Of a stretch of 64,000 bases of DNA, positions 15,878-24,877 are shown in pieces. The notes under the pieces are model-generated. The model saw nothing but the letters and a program-made list of their open reading frames with translations. It had not been told where the DNA came from and made no database searches. Within the stretch, counting starts at the first letter, position 1. Every line of letters starts with the position of its first letter. The position numbers and the translations under genes are program-made. Source of the stretch: Fluviirhizobium alvei (GTDB lineage Bacteria > Pseudomonadota > Alphaproteobacteria > Rhizobiales > Rhizobiaceae); the NCBI RefSeq assembly GCF_030551875.1, contig NZ_JAUOZU010000012.1:124001-188000 (forward strand), given 5' to 3'.

Positions 15878-17167
15878 TCAGTCCCTGCGGCGAAGAAGTG
15901 CAAAATAGAAGCCATCCGTATCAGTCGAAGCCGGCGACAGGGTCAGGGAGAGGCCGTCAGGGCTGTAAGGCGTTGCGGCCTTTTCGCCGAACAGGCGCTT
16001 CCAGCCATCGAGAGCGGAAACCAGTTCGAACTCCGGATTTTTTGCACGGAAATCGGCAATCTGTCCCTGGTTTTCACCCGGCAGGACCGAACAGGTAATA
16101 TAGGTCAAAAAGCCGCCGGGCCGGACATAGCGGCTCGCCTTGGCAAGCGCATCCGCCTGCTGGCCGATCCGCTCCTCGAGATTCTTTTGCGTCAGCCGCC
16201 ATTTCGTATCGGGGCGACGACGCCAGGTGCCGGTGCCGGTGCAGGGGGCATCGACGACCACACGGTCGCATTTGCCGGCGAGATTGGCGAGTTGTTTCTC
16301 ATGCTCGTGAACCTGCACATTGCGGGTGCCTGCGCGCTTCAGTCTCTCAATGATCGGTGCGAGCCGCTTGCGATCGGCATCGAAGGCGTGGACCTGTCCC
16401 TTGTTGTGCATGGTGGCGGCCAGCGCCAACGTTTTGCCGCCACCGCCGGCGCAATAATCGAGAATCTGTTCGCCATCCTCGGCCAGGACCAGATCTGCAA
16501 CCAGTTGCGATCCCTCGTCCTGAACCTCGAACCAGCCTTTCTGGAACGAAAGCTCGGCCGTGACATTCGGCAAACGCGATGGACCTTCCCCGGAGGGAAT
16601 GCGAATGCCCTGCCGCGCCAGCGCCGATGGCTGGGCACCCTGATCCGCAAGCGCCGCGAGAACCTTGTCGCGGTTGGCCTTGAGCGTATTTGCTCTCAGA
16701 TCGAGCGATGGCCGCAGGGCAAGCGCCTGTGCCTCGCGGAGCCAATTGCCACCAAAATTCGCGACGAAATGCGGCACGATCCAATCGGGCACATCGCCCT
16801 GCACATGGTCGGGCGCATCCGCAAGCCGACGTGTTGCAAAGGCCTCGGCCATTTCTTCGGGCAGCGGCGCCGGCGCAAAGCGGTCGCCATCAAGCTCGGC
16901 GGCCAACTGGTCCGGGCTCATTCCCCACTGCCTGAACATCACCGCATAGCCAAGAGCCAGAGGATCGGCACTGTCCATCAGCCAGGTATGGGACAGTTTG
17001 AGCCGCAGCGCATCATAGACGATATTGCCGACCGCGCTCCGATCACCGGAGCCGGCGAAACGATGCGACAGGCCCCAGTCCTTCAGGGCATCGGCCACCG
17101 GCCGACGCCGTGCTTCGATATCACCCAGAACTTCGATCGCTGCGGAAAGCCGCCCGCCCAGTCGCAT
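15878..17167 (-). CDS. rsmB: RsmB-type rRNA (cytosine-C5) methyltransferase
   Basis: A 429-residue SAM-dependent RNA m5C methyltransferase. The N-terminal NusB-like region is followed by the catalytic domain: SAM motif I LDYCAGGGGKTLALA (237-251), the PC motif VDAPCTGTGTWRRRPD (Cys309), and the TC motif YITCSVLPGENQGQI with the probable nucleophile Cys359. RsmB methylates C967 of 16S rRNA in E. coli; which rRNA base this homologue modifies is inferred. The start ATG is preceded by GGAGAAG. It is upstream of, and in line with, the irpA-like operon. Confidence 0.82.
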   Translation of the reverse strand: MRLGGRLSAAIEVLGDIEARRRPVADALKDWGLSHRFAGSGDRSAVGNIVYDALRLKLSHTWLMDSADPLALGYAVMFRQWGMSPDQLAAELDGDRFAPAPLPEEMAEAFATRRLADAPDHVQGDVPDWIVPHFVANFGGNWLREAQALALRPSLDLRANTLKANRDKVLAALADQGAQPSALARQGIRIPSGEGPSRLPNVTAELSFQKGWFEVQDEGSQLVADLVLAEDGEQILDYCAGGGGKTLALAATMHNKGQVHAFDADRKRLAPIIERLKRAGTRNVQVHEHEKQLANLAGKCDRVVVDAPCTGTGTWRRRPDTKWRLTQKNLEERIGQQADALAKASRYVRPGGFLTYITCSVLPGENQGQIADFRAKNPEFELVSALDGWKRLFGEKAATPYSPDGLSLTLSPASTDTDGFYFALLRRRD

Positions 17168-17241
17168 ACATCTTCTCCATCAATCTGGATGGCGTCGTAA
17201 CCGCGATTGGGCTCGAGGGCAAGGCTTTCAGGCGTTCCAAT

Positions 17242-17604
17242 TCAGCTGACGATCTGGAAACAGACCTTTGCGGTTCCCGAACGTACCATGCCGATCTGAT
17301 GGGCGGCTGCACGGGACAGGTCGAGAACGCGGCCCCGGATGAATGGCCCGCGATCATTGATGCGGACGATCACACTGCGGCCGTTGTTGCGGTTGGTGAC
17401 CTTCACCTTGGTGCCGAACCTGAGCGAGCGATGCGCGGCCGTCAGCGTGGACGGGTTCATACGTTCGCCAGAGGCGGTTCGTGAGTGGAGCGCATACCAG
17501 GACGCCCCGCCACAACCCGCCGACGCCTCAGCCTGATCATTCAACACAAGCGACGAGGTCGCGATGGCTGCAGCGGCAATTGCCATTCGGGATAGTTTTC
17601 TCAA
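17242..17604 (-). CDS. RlpA-like double-psi beta-barrel septal/cell-wall protein
   Basis: A small exported protein of 120 residues: a signal peptide ([27 protein letters not shown]) followed by a DPBB domain with family motifs [36 protein letters not shown] and [22 protein letters not shown]. RlpA proteins are septal lytic transglycosylases acting on naked glycan strands; this copy has no lipobox and no SPOR domain, so localisation by denuded glycans is not expected. I chose a TTG start at 17604, preceded by GAAGG with 7-base spacing; ATG at 17586 is the alternative. Confidence 0.8.
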   Translation of the reverse strand: MRKLSRMAIAAAAIATSSLVLNDQAEASAGCGGASWYALHSRTASGERMNPSTLTAAHRSLRFGTKVKVTNRNNGRSVIVRINDRGPFIRGRVLDLSRAAAHQIGMVRSGTAKVCFQIVS

Positions 17605-17691
17605 TAGGGCACCTTCACCAGTGGTTTTTTCTGTCTGGTGGGGTTCTAGGGCGAAAAATGGCAAAATCTTGCCTTAAACGATCACGCGATA

Positions 17692-17709
17692 TTACATTCA
17701 TTAATGTAA
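17692..17709. promoter_or_regulatory. Perfect palindrome upstream of the RlpA-like gene
   Basis: TTACATT-CATT-AATGTAA, perfect 7-bp arms with a 4-base centre, 88 bp upstream of the chosen rlpA-like start. It lies within a 292-bp gene-free stretch (17605-17896) that is clearly A+T-rich against its surroundings. Apart from this palindrome I see no gene or RNA in that gap. It could be a regulator site or a hairpin. Confidence 0.45.
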
Positions 17710-17896
17710 CATGATCTTAAGGCCGTGAATCCTACTGCAACTTGTGGTATTTTTTGTTTTGGAATCAGGAAGTAAGCACCAACGTTCGGTCACGCGAAAT
17801 TATTCGGTCGCCAATCACAAAAAATGCGAATATTTTTCTCTTAACTTTTCATTTACCGGCCATTTTTGCGGAATCTACCCCGCAAATCCGAGGAAT

Positions 17897-18787
17897 TTAT
17901 TCCCCTTTATCTCCATCGACCCCGCGCCAGGCCTTTTCTTCCCACATCTGGCGAATGGATTTTTCATAGTCCGGATAGTCAAATTCGAAGCCGAGATCGC
18001 GCAGTTTCCTGTTCGAAACACGCTTGTTTTCACCATAGAAGGAGCGAGCCATCGGGCTGAGATCGGCCGTTTCGAAGGCAATATCGGGCGGAACCGGAAC
18101 ACCCATGAGGCGCGCCGCAAACTCCACCACATCCTGGGAGGGTGACGGGTGACTGTCGGTCACATTATAGATGCCTCCCATATTCCGCTCGATCAGGAAG
18201 GAGGTCGCCCGCCCGATATCCTCGCAGCGAATGCGATTGAAGACCTGATCCTTCTTGACGATCCGGCGCGCCGTTCCCTTCTCGAGATTGAGGAGCGGGT
18301 TGCGACCCGGACCATAGATGCCCGACAGGCGCAGGACGGCGACGGGAATTCCAGCGGCAGCGCCCCGCGCCAGCCAATCCTGTTCGGCATCGACACGCTC
18401 GCGCGAGCGTCGTGACAGGGGTGTCGGTTCGGACGTTTCATCGGTCCAGGCGCCATCGCGATTGCCATAGACGCCGATTGTCGAGAGGTAGCCGACCCAT
18501 TTCAGCTTCGGCATGACGGACCGCAGATCCGAGATCAGCCTGAGGAACGGATCACCATCTTCCCGCGGCGCGATCGACTGGACCAGATGGGTGGTTTCCC
18601 CGAGAACTGCCTTGAGTTCCGGCGTGATGACCAGCCCGTCGAATTCGAAAGGCTCCAGCCCGGCTGCGGCTAGGGTCGGAAACTTTGCCTGGCTGCGGGT
18701 CGTGCCTGCGATCCGCGAGAAGCCCGGAGCGCAGATACGGCCAATGGCCTTGCCGGAAAAGCCGGCACCCAGGATGGTCAAGGTCAT
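17897..18787 (-). CDS. SDR family NAD(P)-dependent oxidoreductase, YeeZ-like
   Basis: A 296-residue extended SDR/epimerase-like protein. The N-terminal dinucleotide motif is TILGAGFSGKAIGR; the body holds YLSTIGVYGNRDGAW and VLRLSGIYGPGRNPL, as in YeeZ-type epimerase-like proteins. The substrate is unknown. The ATG at 18787 overlaps the queG stop by ATGA, so it is translated with queG. A longer open frame starts at 18811 but would lie inside queG. Confidence 0.78.
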   Translation of the reverse strand: MTLTILGAGFSGKAIGRICAPGFSRIAGTTRSQAKFPTLAAAGLEPFEFDGLVITPELKAVLGETTHLVQSIAPREDGDPFLRLISDLRSVMPKLKWVGYLSTIGVYGNRDGAWTDETSEPTPLSRRSRERVDAEQDWLARGAAAGIPVAVLRLSGIYGPGRNPLLNLEKGTARRIVKKDQVFNRIRCEDIGRATSFLIERNMGGIYNVTDSHPSPSQDVVEFAARLMGVPVPPDIAFETADLSPMARSFYGENKRVSNRKLRDLGFEFDYPDYEKSIRQMWEEKAWRGVDGDKGE

Positions 18788-19938
18788 GCACTCACTCCAC
18801 ATCTCGTCCATTCGGCGATCACATCCGGATCGCTCTCATTTAACAACAAACGCCTCTCAGAAGAGAGTGCCGTTTCACCACCCAGTCGCCACACGGCCCA
18901 TGCAGCCATGCCGCGCACCTCACCCGAAGGATCCGTCAGGAGCTGACGACAGCGCTCCAGGAGGCGGATATCGCCGGAATTTCCGGCTGCGATCAGGCAG
19001 TTCCGCACAAACCGGTTCCGCCCGATCCGCTTTACCGGCGAACCGGAAAAGAACGACCGAAAACCGGCATCGTCGAGCTGCAACAGGTCCGCAAGCTGAG
19101 GCGACTGAAGGTCAACGCGCGCCTTCAGCTTCAGTTCCCGCGCCGCCTGGGCAAACTTGTTCCAGGGGCAGGCTGCGAGACAATCATCGCAGCCATAGAT
19201 GCGGTTTCCCATCAGAAGGCGCATGTCGGGCGCAATCGTCCCTTTGTGCTCGATCGTCAGATAGGAAATGCACCGCCGCGCATCAATGCGGTAGGGCGCG
19301 GGAAAGGCGCTGGTCGGGCAGGAATCGAGGCAGGCCCGGCAGGAACCGCAATGATCGGTTTCGGCCTCGTCAAAATCGAGAATGGCCGTAGTGAAGATCG
19401 AGCCGAGAAAGAGCCAGGAGCCAAACTGGCGGCTGACGAGGTTCGTATGTTTACCCTGCCAGCCGAGACCGGCGTTTGCGGCAAGCGGTTTCTCCATCAC
19501 CGGCGCGGTATCGACGAACACCTTGATCTCCTCGCCGCAGCGGGCTGCAAAACGCCCCCCGATCTCCTTCAACTTGCCCTTGATGATGTCATGATAGTCG
19601 CGGTTCTGCGCATAGACAGAAATGGCGCCCTGCGATTTCCGCGCCAGGATGTCTCGCGGATCGCTTTCCGGGCCATAATTCATCCCCAGCATGATGACGG
19701 AGCGAACATCCGGCCAGAGTGCACGCGGACTCGATCGCCGGTCGAGCGTCTCCTGCATCCAGGACATAGTGCCGTGATGACCATTGGCGACATAGCGCGC
19801 CAGATCGAGTCCCGGCTGCGGTCCGAGATCGGAAGAGGTGATGCGGCAGAGATCGAAGCCCGCCTCTGAGGCGCACTGTTTGACGAACCCGGTCAGTCTC
19901 GAGACTTTATCCTCCGACGTCGACCGTTCTCCCGCCAT
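18784..19938 (-). CDS. queG: Epoxyqueuosine reductase
   Basis: A 384-residue cobalamin-dependent iron-sulfur enzyme for the last step of queuosine tRNA modification (epoxyqueuosine to queuosine). Two [4Fe-4S] clusters are seen: C197xxC200xxC203xxxC207P and C250xxC253xxxC257P. The N-terminal B12-binding part contains FVDTAPVMEKPLAANAGLGWQGKHTNLV, and a HEAT-like C-terminal tail is present. It sits 4 bp after the GST gene and overlaps the SDR gene by ATGA. Confidence 0.95.
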   Translation of the reverse strand: MAGERSTSEDKVSRLTGFVKQCASEAGFDLCRITSSDLGPQPGLDLARYVANGHHGTMSWMQETLDRRSSPRALWPDVRSVIMLGMNYGPESDPRDILARKSQGAISVYAQNRDYHDIIKGKLKEIGGRFAARCGEEIKVFVDTAPVMEKPLAANAGLGWQGKHTNLVSRQFGSWLFLGSIFTTAILDFDEAETDHCGSCRACLDSCPTSAFPAPYRIDARRCISYLTIEHKGTIAPDMRLLMGNRIYGCDDCLAACPWNKFAQAARELKLKARVDLQSPQLADLLQLDDAGFRSFFSGSPVKRIGRNRFVRNCLIAAGNSGDIRLLERCRQLLTDPSGEVRGMAAWAVWRLGGETALSSERRLLLNESDPDVIAEWTRCGVSA

Positions 19939-19942
19939 GGGA

Positions 19943-20635
19943 CTAGAAATCGAGATCGGCGTAATGGGGAACCGGCGTCACGCCACGGATACGATCGTTG
20001 AGCAGCGGACGGAAGCTCGGGCGCGATTTGAAGCGCTGGTACCATTCCTTCACCTGCGGGGCGTCAGACCAGTCGATCTCGCCGAGATAGTCCAGCACGG
20101 AAATGGCGGCGGCGGCCGAAAGATCGGCATAGGACAGCCGGTCGCCGGCGAGCCATTTGCGGGTTCCGGCCAGCCAGGCGAGATAGCGCATATGCTGGCG
20201 GATATTGTTGCGTGCCGTGCGCAGAACCTTGGAATCGGGGGCGCCGCCGCCCTGCTCCGGCGTCATCTGCAATTTGAAGATCCGCTCCCGTACGAGCGGC
20301 TTGGTGACGTCCTGCTCCATCTTGAAGAGGAACCATTCGGTGAGGCGGCGGATTTCCGCGCGCTGGAACGGGTCTTCTGCCAACAGGCGGCGATCGCGCT
20401 TCAGGACACCGGACGTCTCGTCCATGAACTCAGAAATGATCGTGGCGCCACAGAGCGTGCGCATATTGTCGTCGACATAGACCGGAAGTGTGCCGGCGGG
20501 ATTGATCGCCAGGAAGTCCTTGCGCTTTTCCCAGATCATCTCTTCGACCAGTTCCGCCTGGAAACCGTATTCGGCGAAAATCAACCGCACGAAGCGGGAG
20601 GCTGTCGACATGGGATGATGATAAAGGATTGGCAT
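19943..20635 (-). CDS. Glutathione S-transferase family protein
   Basis: A 230-residue protein with a thioredoxin-like N-terminal domain (PILYHHPMSTASRFVRLIFAEYGFQAELVEE, then INPAGTLPVYVDDN) and a helical C-terminal domain (LAGTRKWLAGDRLSYADLSAAAAISVLDYL). The serine in HPMSTAS may be the catalytic residue that activates glutathione. The target is unknown. It begins the leftward gst-queG-SDR operon, and a close GST-queG pairing is common in rhizobia as I recall. Confidence 0.85.
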   Translation of the reverse strand: MPILYHHPMSTASRFVRLIFAEYGFQAELVEEMIWEKRKDFLAINPAGTLPVYVDDNMRTLCGATIISEFMDETSGVLKRDRRLLAEDPFQRAEIRRLTEWFLFKMEQDVTKPLVRERIFKLQMTPEQGGGAPDSKVLRTARNNIRQHMRYLAWLAGTRKWLAGDRLSYADLSAAAAISVLDYLGEIDWSDAPQVKEWYQRFKSRPSFRPLLNDRIRGVTPVPHYADLDF

Positions 20636-20854
20636 AATGATTCCGGACTGCGACGCAGGGATTGAAATTCCTTCATTGGCGTCTGGCCACGCAATATGTC
20701 AAGTCGATATAGCTACTCGCATTCGCTTCTGCCGATTCGCCGGCGACCTCCGAGAGGAACGAGCATGACGTAAGCGCCGCACGATGTTGATGCTTCACGC
20801 TCGCATTCCCATGCCGTTCAATCTTCAACCCGATCATTCCGACAAGAGATTCCC

Positions 20855-21661
20855 ATGGAAGACCCATCGCTGTTCAGCGCCCTGGTGCTTGGCCTCATCG
20901 AAGGCCTGACAGAATTCATTCCGGTCTCCTCGACCGCGCATGTTCTGCTTGCGAGCCACTTTCTCGGCTTCAAATCGCCCGGCAACACTTTTGCCGTTCT
21001 CGTGCAGCTAGGCGCCATCCTGGCCATTCTGCTGGTCTATTTCCGCAAACTGCTTGATATCGCGCTCACGCTGCCGACGAGCGCACGCTCGCGCTGGTTC
21101 GTGCTCTCGATCCTGATCGGCTTCCTGCCAGCGGCGGTCATCGGGGCGATTGCGCACGACTTCATCAAGACCGTGCTGTTCGAAACGCCCGTTCTCATTT
21201 GTTATGTGCTGATCGGCGGCGGTATCATCCTGCTTGCTGTGGACAAGCTCAAACTGCAGCCGCGCTATTTCGACGTGATGAACTATCCGCCATCGCTTGC
21301 CTTCAAGATCGGCCTCTGCCAGTGCCTGGCCATGGTTCCCGGAACATCGCGGTCCGGCGCAACCATTGTCGGTGCGCTGCTCATGGGGGCCGACAAGCGC
21401 TCGGCGGCGGAGTTTTCGTTCTTCCTCGCCATGCCGACCATGGTTGGCGCCTTCACGCTCGATCTGATCAAGAATCGCAAGGATCTGAGTTTCGACGATG
21501 TGACGGTCATCGGCGTCGGCTTCATTGCCGCCTTCATTTCGGGATTGATCGTGGTGCGGTCGCTGCTCGCCTTCGTCTCGCGTCGCGGCTATGCACCCTT
21601 CGCCTGGTGGCGCATCATCATCGGGATCGCCGGGCTTGCCGGCCTCTACTATTATCCCTGA
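20855..21661 (+). CDS. uppP: Undecaprenyl-diphosphatase
   Basis: A 268-residue inner-membrane phosphatase (BacA/UppP family) that recycles undecaprenyl pyrophosphate to the monophosphate lipid carrier for peptidoglycan and polysaccharide synthesis, giving bacitracin tolerance. Both signature motifs are intact: [14 protein letters not shown] (17-30) and PGTSRSGAT (162-170, Arg166). About eight hydrophobic segments are seen. The 219-bp gap to the divergent GST gene holds promoters that I could not define. Confidence 0.95.
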   Translation: MEDPSLFSALVLGLIEGLTEFIPVSSTAHVLLASHFLGFKSPGNTFAVLVQLGAILAILLVYFRKLLDIALTLPTSARSRWFVLSILIGFLPAAVIGAIAHDFIKTVLFETPVLICYVLIGGGIILLAVDKLKLQPRYFDVMNYPPSLAFKIGLCQCLAMVPGTSRSGATIVGALLMGADKRSAAEFSFFLAMPTMVGAFTLDLIKNRKDLSFDDVTVIGVGFIAAFISGLIVVRSLLAFVSRRGYAPFAWWRIIIGIAGLAGLYYYP

Positions 21662-21668
21662 CATGCAA

Positions 21669-21688
21669 AGGGCCGCGAAAGCGGCCCT
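21669..21688. terminator. Hairpin terminator after uppP
   Basis: AGGGCCGC-GAAA-GCGGCCCT: a perfect 8-bp stem with a GAAA tetraloop, 8 bp after the uppP stop and 26 bp after the stop of the converging small gene. It could end transcription from both sides. No long T run follows on the plus strand. Confidence 0.75.
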
Positions 21689-21713
21689 GGTCGTCTCATT
21701 CCGGAAGCTAGCC

Positions 21714-21875
21714 TTATTCGCTGGCGGTGGTCGAGCCCGTGATCGAGCAAGGATCGACGCCGTAGGCCGGAGAGCATTTGACGTTGTCGGCGGCCACGGT
21801 ACGCGGCGCGACGAAAGATCCGGCCAGAATGACGAGCGCCGCGGAAGCGAAGATCAGCGCTATCGATTTACCCAT
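21714..21875 (-). CDS. Small exported protein of unknown function
   Basis: A 53-residue protein with a clear signal peptide (MGKSIALIFASAALVILAGSFVAPRTVAA) and a short mature part of about 24 residues containing two cysteines (VKCSPAYGVDPCSIT), which could form a disulfide. The start ATG at 21875 is preceded by CAGGGGAAA at good spacing, which supports a real gene. I do not recognise the family. It converges on uppP and has its own upstream region of about 175 bp. Confidence 0.6.
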   Translation of the reverse strand: MGKSIALIFASAALVILAGSFVAPRTVAADNVKCSPAYGVDPCSITGSTTASE

Positions 21876-22050
21876 AATTTTCCCCTGAAACTGAATTGCC
21901 ACGCGCCCCTGCGTTCTGACCGTCCACGAGGCACAGGCCGCGTTCTATTCAGTCAAAGGCCGACTATCAATAAAGGATCGAAGCTGAATATGCAGTTAAT
22001 GAAGTATAGTTAAAGTGTGCGGCATTTGTGCAACTCGCACTCCGACACGG

Positions 22051-22800
22051 TCAAAAAGCGCCAAGGCCGCGTCGCACCATATCGATGGCGATCACAGTCA
22101 TAATCCAGCGCAGAATCGTTCGGAACGCCTGTTCCGGCAGTTTTCCGAGCAGGATGAGGCCAAGCTTGGTTCCGGCGAAGCCTGTGAGAATCATGAGTCC
22201 CACCAGCGGCAACCAGTGGAAGAAGGCAAAGCCGGCGGCGCCGAAGGCAAGCACTTTCAGAATATGCTGGCTGGTCATGAGCGCGGCAAGCGTGGCCACC
22301 ATGACGCGACGATCCGGAAATGTCTTTTCGGACGCGGCGGCATTGAGCGGGCCTGTGGCGCCGAGAAACATGGTGAGGAATGTCGTCACCGCGCCCGAGA
22401 CGGCAAACAGGCCCAGGCCAAGCCGATCGACCTTCGGAAGTTTTGCCCATGTCACCAGCAGGATGAAGAGGCCCAAAGCGAGCTGAAGCCAGGAATCGGG
22501 CAGACGGATGACCATATGCGCGCCGACAAAGGCCCCGATGGCACCGCCGGCAACGAAGGCTGCGAGTTCGCGCCAGGCGATGAAACGTCTTTGCAGCAAC
22601 GCGCGGCCGGCATTGGAGCCGAACTGCACAGCTCCATGGACCGGGATCAGCGCCGCCACTGGCATGACATAGGTCATCAGCGACAAAAGCACGAGGCCTC
22701 CTCCGATACCGAAGGAAGCGGTGAGCATGGATGTGAAGAAGCTGGCGACGATGAGCAACAGGGCCGGAAGGACAGTCATTCCTTCCGGCAACCAGCTCAT
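22051..22800 (-). CDS. TauE/SafE family membrane transporter
   Basis: A 249-residue membrane protein with about eight hydrophobic segments and the TauE/SafE N-terminal pattern (FFTSMLTASFGIGGGLVLLSLMTYVMPVAALIPVHGAVQFGSNAGRALLQ). Family members export sulfite, sulfoacetate or related anions; the substrate here is not known. It is 11 bp downstream of the NDUFA9-like gene and probably in the same transcript. MTVLPALLL at 22779 is an alternative start. Confidence 0.85.
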   Translation of the reverse strand: MSWLPEGMTVLPALLLIVASFFTSMLTASFGIGGGLVLLSLMTYVMPVAALIPVHGAVQFGSNAGRALLQRRFIAWRELAAFVAGGAIGAFVGAHMVIRLPDSWLQLALGLFILLVTWAKLPKVDRLGLGLFAVSGAVTTFLTMFLGATGPLNAAASEKTFPDRRVMVATLAALMTSQHILKVLAFGAAGFAFFHWLPLVGLMILTGFAGTKLGLILLGKLPEQAFRTILRWIMTVIAIDMVRRGLGAF

Positions 22801-22811
22801 GGGACCCCCGA

Positions 22812-23792
22812 TCAGGCTTCCGAACCGCTCCGGGTGAACTGGCCGGCCGGACGATAGCGGACGAGATAGGCGGGCAGCACGGCTGCCGCGAGCGACGGAC
22901 GGATGCCGAGCCCTTCGAGCGTGCGGCCTTCACGGATCGCAGCCTCGGATACGACATTGTCCTTCTTGAGCAACGTCACCTGATCGGCTGTGATCATCGG
23001 CTTCACGAATGGAACGAGCGCATTGAGCTTACCGATCACCGATGCGGCAAAGAAGGGAATCGATACGAGCCGGCGTTCGCGACAGGTGATGCGCAGAATG
23101 TCCTCGAGGATTTCCTTGAAGGTCTTCACTTCGGCACCGCCGAGTTCGTAGATCTTGCCGCCCTCAACCTTGCCATCGACGGCCAGGGCAATGGCTTCCG
23201 CCACATCATCCACCGATACCGGCTGGAAGCGCGTCATGCCGCCACCGACGAGCGGCAGGAACGGGAACCGCGCGGCCATGGCGCCGAATTTATTGTAGAA
23301 ATCATCTTCCGGGCCGAACATGACCGACGGACGCATGATCACGGCATCCGGCATGATCGCAAGCACAGCCTGCTCGGCCTTGCCCTTGGTGCGACCATAG
23401 GCCGAAGCCGAATCGGCATCAGCGCCGATGGCCGAAACATGGGTGAGCTTGGCACCTGCGGCACGCGCCGCTTCCGCCACCGCTCGAGCGCCGAATTCCT
23501 GTACTGCATCGAACGTGTTACGGCCCGACTGGTGCAGAAGGCCAACGCAATTGATGACATAATCGGACCCGGCAACGGCTGCATCGACCGACTGGCGATA
23601 ACGCAGGTTGGCCTGCACGAGCGAGATCTGCCCGAGATTGCCAAGCGGTTGAAGGTGGAAAGCCAGATCAGGACGACGAACCGCAACACGGATGCGGTAG
23701 CCGCGCTTGGCGAGGATCCGCACCAGATGGCGCCCCAGGAAACCCGAACCGCCGAAGATCGTCACGGTTTTCGGAATATTGGACAGCGCCAT
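22812..23792 (-). CDS. NDUFA9-like NAD(P)-binding protein
   Basis: A 326-residue atypical SDR of the complex I NDUFA9 subunit family. The dinucleotide motif is TIFGGSGFLGRHLVRILAKRG near the N-terminus, followed by SDYVINCVGLLHQSGRNTF and VIMRPSVMFGPEDDFYNKF. In rhizobia such proteins are annotated as complex I-associated, or as ubiquinone-biosynthesis helpers by analogy with other NDUFA9-like proteins. The start ATG is preceded by AGGAG. It is part of a leftward run with pmtA, pyrF, DUF1330 and the TauE-like gene. Confidence 0.8.
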   Translation of the reverse strand: MALSNIPKTVTIFGGSGFLGRHLVRILAKRGYRIRVAVRRPDLAFHLQPLGNLGQISLVQANLRYRQSVDAAVAGSDYVINCVGLLHQSGRNTFDAVQEFGARAVAEAARAAGAKLTHVSAIGADADSASAYGRTKGKAEQAVLAIMPDAVIMRPSVMFGPEDDFYNKFGAMAARFPFLPLVGGGMTRFQPVSVDDVAEAIALAVDGKVEGGKIYELGGAEVKTFKEILEDILRITCRERRLVSIPFFAASVIGKLNALVPFVKPMITADQVTLLKKDNVVSEAAIREGRTLEGLGIRPSLAAAVLPAYLVRYRPAGQFTRSGSEA

Positions 23793-23861
23793 GATATCAG
23801 CTCCTGATTTTACCCGCCAAGTGCTCGTTCCTTAGCCGAATCTCTCGCTAAGGTGAAGGCA

Positions 23862-24149
23862 TTAAATGCCTTCGACAATCACCATTTCCGCATCCGCGAC
23901 TTCTTGCCGTATGGCAGCAGCCTTCTGATATTCCGGCGAATAGTAGCAATCATGCGCAGCCTGAAGCGAAGGGAACTCGATCACAACGTTGCGGGCGCGC
24001 ACCTGGCCTTCAAGACGATGGAAATTGCCGCCGCGGGCGAGGAAGTTCGCCCCATACTTTTCGAAAGCCGGCTTGGCGGCTGCAACATAATCCTTGTAGC
24101 GTTCCGCATCACGAACATCGACGCGAGCGATCCAGTAGCCCTTGGGCAT
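23862..24149 (-). CDS. DUF1330 domain protein
   Basis: A 95-residue small protein with the ferredoxin-like DUF1330 fold: GYWIARVDVRDAERYKDYVAAAKPAFEKYGANFLARGGNFHRLEG, RNVVIEFPSLQAAHDCYYSPEYQKA. The biochemical role is unknown. Two ATG codons lie in tandem; the second, at 24149, has AGGAG six bases before it and is preferred over 24152. It lies between pyrF and the NDUFA9-like gene. Confidence 0.85.
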   Translation of the reverse strand: MPKGYWIARVDVRDAERYKDYVAAAKPAFEKYGANFLARGGNFHRLEGQVRARNVVIEFPSLQAAHDCYYSPEYQKAAAIRQEVADAEMVIVEGI

Positions 24150-24184
24150 CATCTTCTCCTGTTGGTAGGAACTCGTTTCTTTAC

Positions 24185-24877
24185 CTAGGCTGCGTTGCGG
24201 ATTTCGGCAAGGATGGAACGCGCTGCCTCCAACCGATCGCTAGCACGGATGATCGGCCTTGCCACGACCAGATGGCTGGCGCCCGAGCGGATTGCCTCTG
24301 CCGGCGTCATGACACGTTTCTGATCGCCCTTGTCGGCGCCAGCCGGCCGAATACCGGGCGTCACCACCGCCATTTCGGCGCCCACGATCTTGCGAACGGC
24401 GGACGCTTCTTCTGCCGAACAGACGATACCGCCCATTCCAGCCTGGCGGGCCTGTTCGGCGCGGCGCAGCACCAGAGTATGCGGATCATATTCGTAGCCG
24501 GCATCGATCAGATCGGTTTCATCCATCGATGTCAGGACCGTAACGCCCAACAGGCAGAGATCGGTGCCGCGCGCGGCTTCCACCGCCGCCCGCATTGCCT
24601 TCGGATAGGCGTGCAGCGTCAGCATGGTCATGCCCATCTTGGCAATGTTCTCAACCGCGCTCGCCACCGTGTTGTCGATGTCGAGCAGTTTCATGTCGAG
24701 GAAGATTTTCTTGCCATCCTTCGCCAGATCGCGCGCGAATTCCAGGCCGCCTGCGAATGCGAGCTGGTAGCCGATCTTGTAGAAATCGACCGTTTCGCCG
24801 AGTTCGCGAACGACGGTTTCGGCATCGTTCACCGTCGGTACATCCAGGCCCACAATCAGACGGTCTTTGGCATCCAT
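24185..24877 (-). CDS. pyrF: Orotidine 5'-phosphate decarboxylase
   Basis: A 230-residue enzyme that converts OMP to UMP, the final step of pyrimidine synthesis. The catalytic Asp-Lys-Asp array is in [12 protein letters not shown], and the phosphate-binding [11 protein letters not shown] is at the C-terminus ([25 protein letters not shown] precedes it). The ATG at 24877 ([15 protein letters not shown]) fits the family; it overlaps the 3' end of the upstream phosphatase gene by 22 bp. Confidence 0.95.
   Translation of the reverse strand: MDAKDRLIVGLDVPTVNDAETVVRELGETVDFYKIGYQLAFAGGLEFARDLAKDGKKIFLDMKLLDIDNTVASAVENIAKMGMTMLTLHAYPKAMRAAVEAARGTDLCLLGVTVLTSMDETDLIDAGYEYDPHTLVLRRAEQARQAGMGGIVCSAEEASAVRKIVGAEMAVVTPGIRPAGADKGDQKRVMTPAEAIRSGASHLVVARPIIRASDRLEAARSILAEIRNAA

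Noticed and set aside
17744-18145. 133-residue open frame in the A+T-rich gap and over the SDR gene end (+)
   Set aside because: Half of it is antisense to the SDR gene; no ribosome site and no family features.
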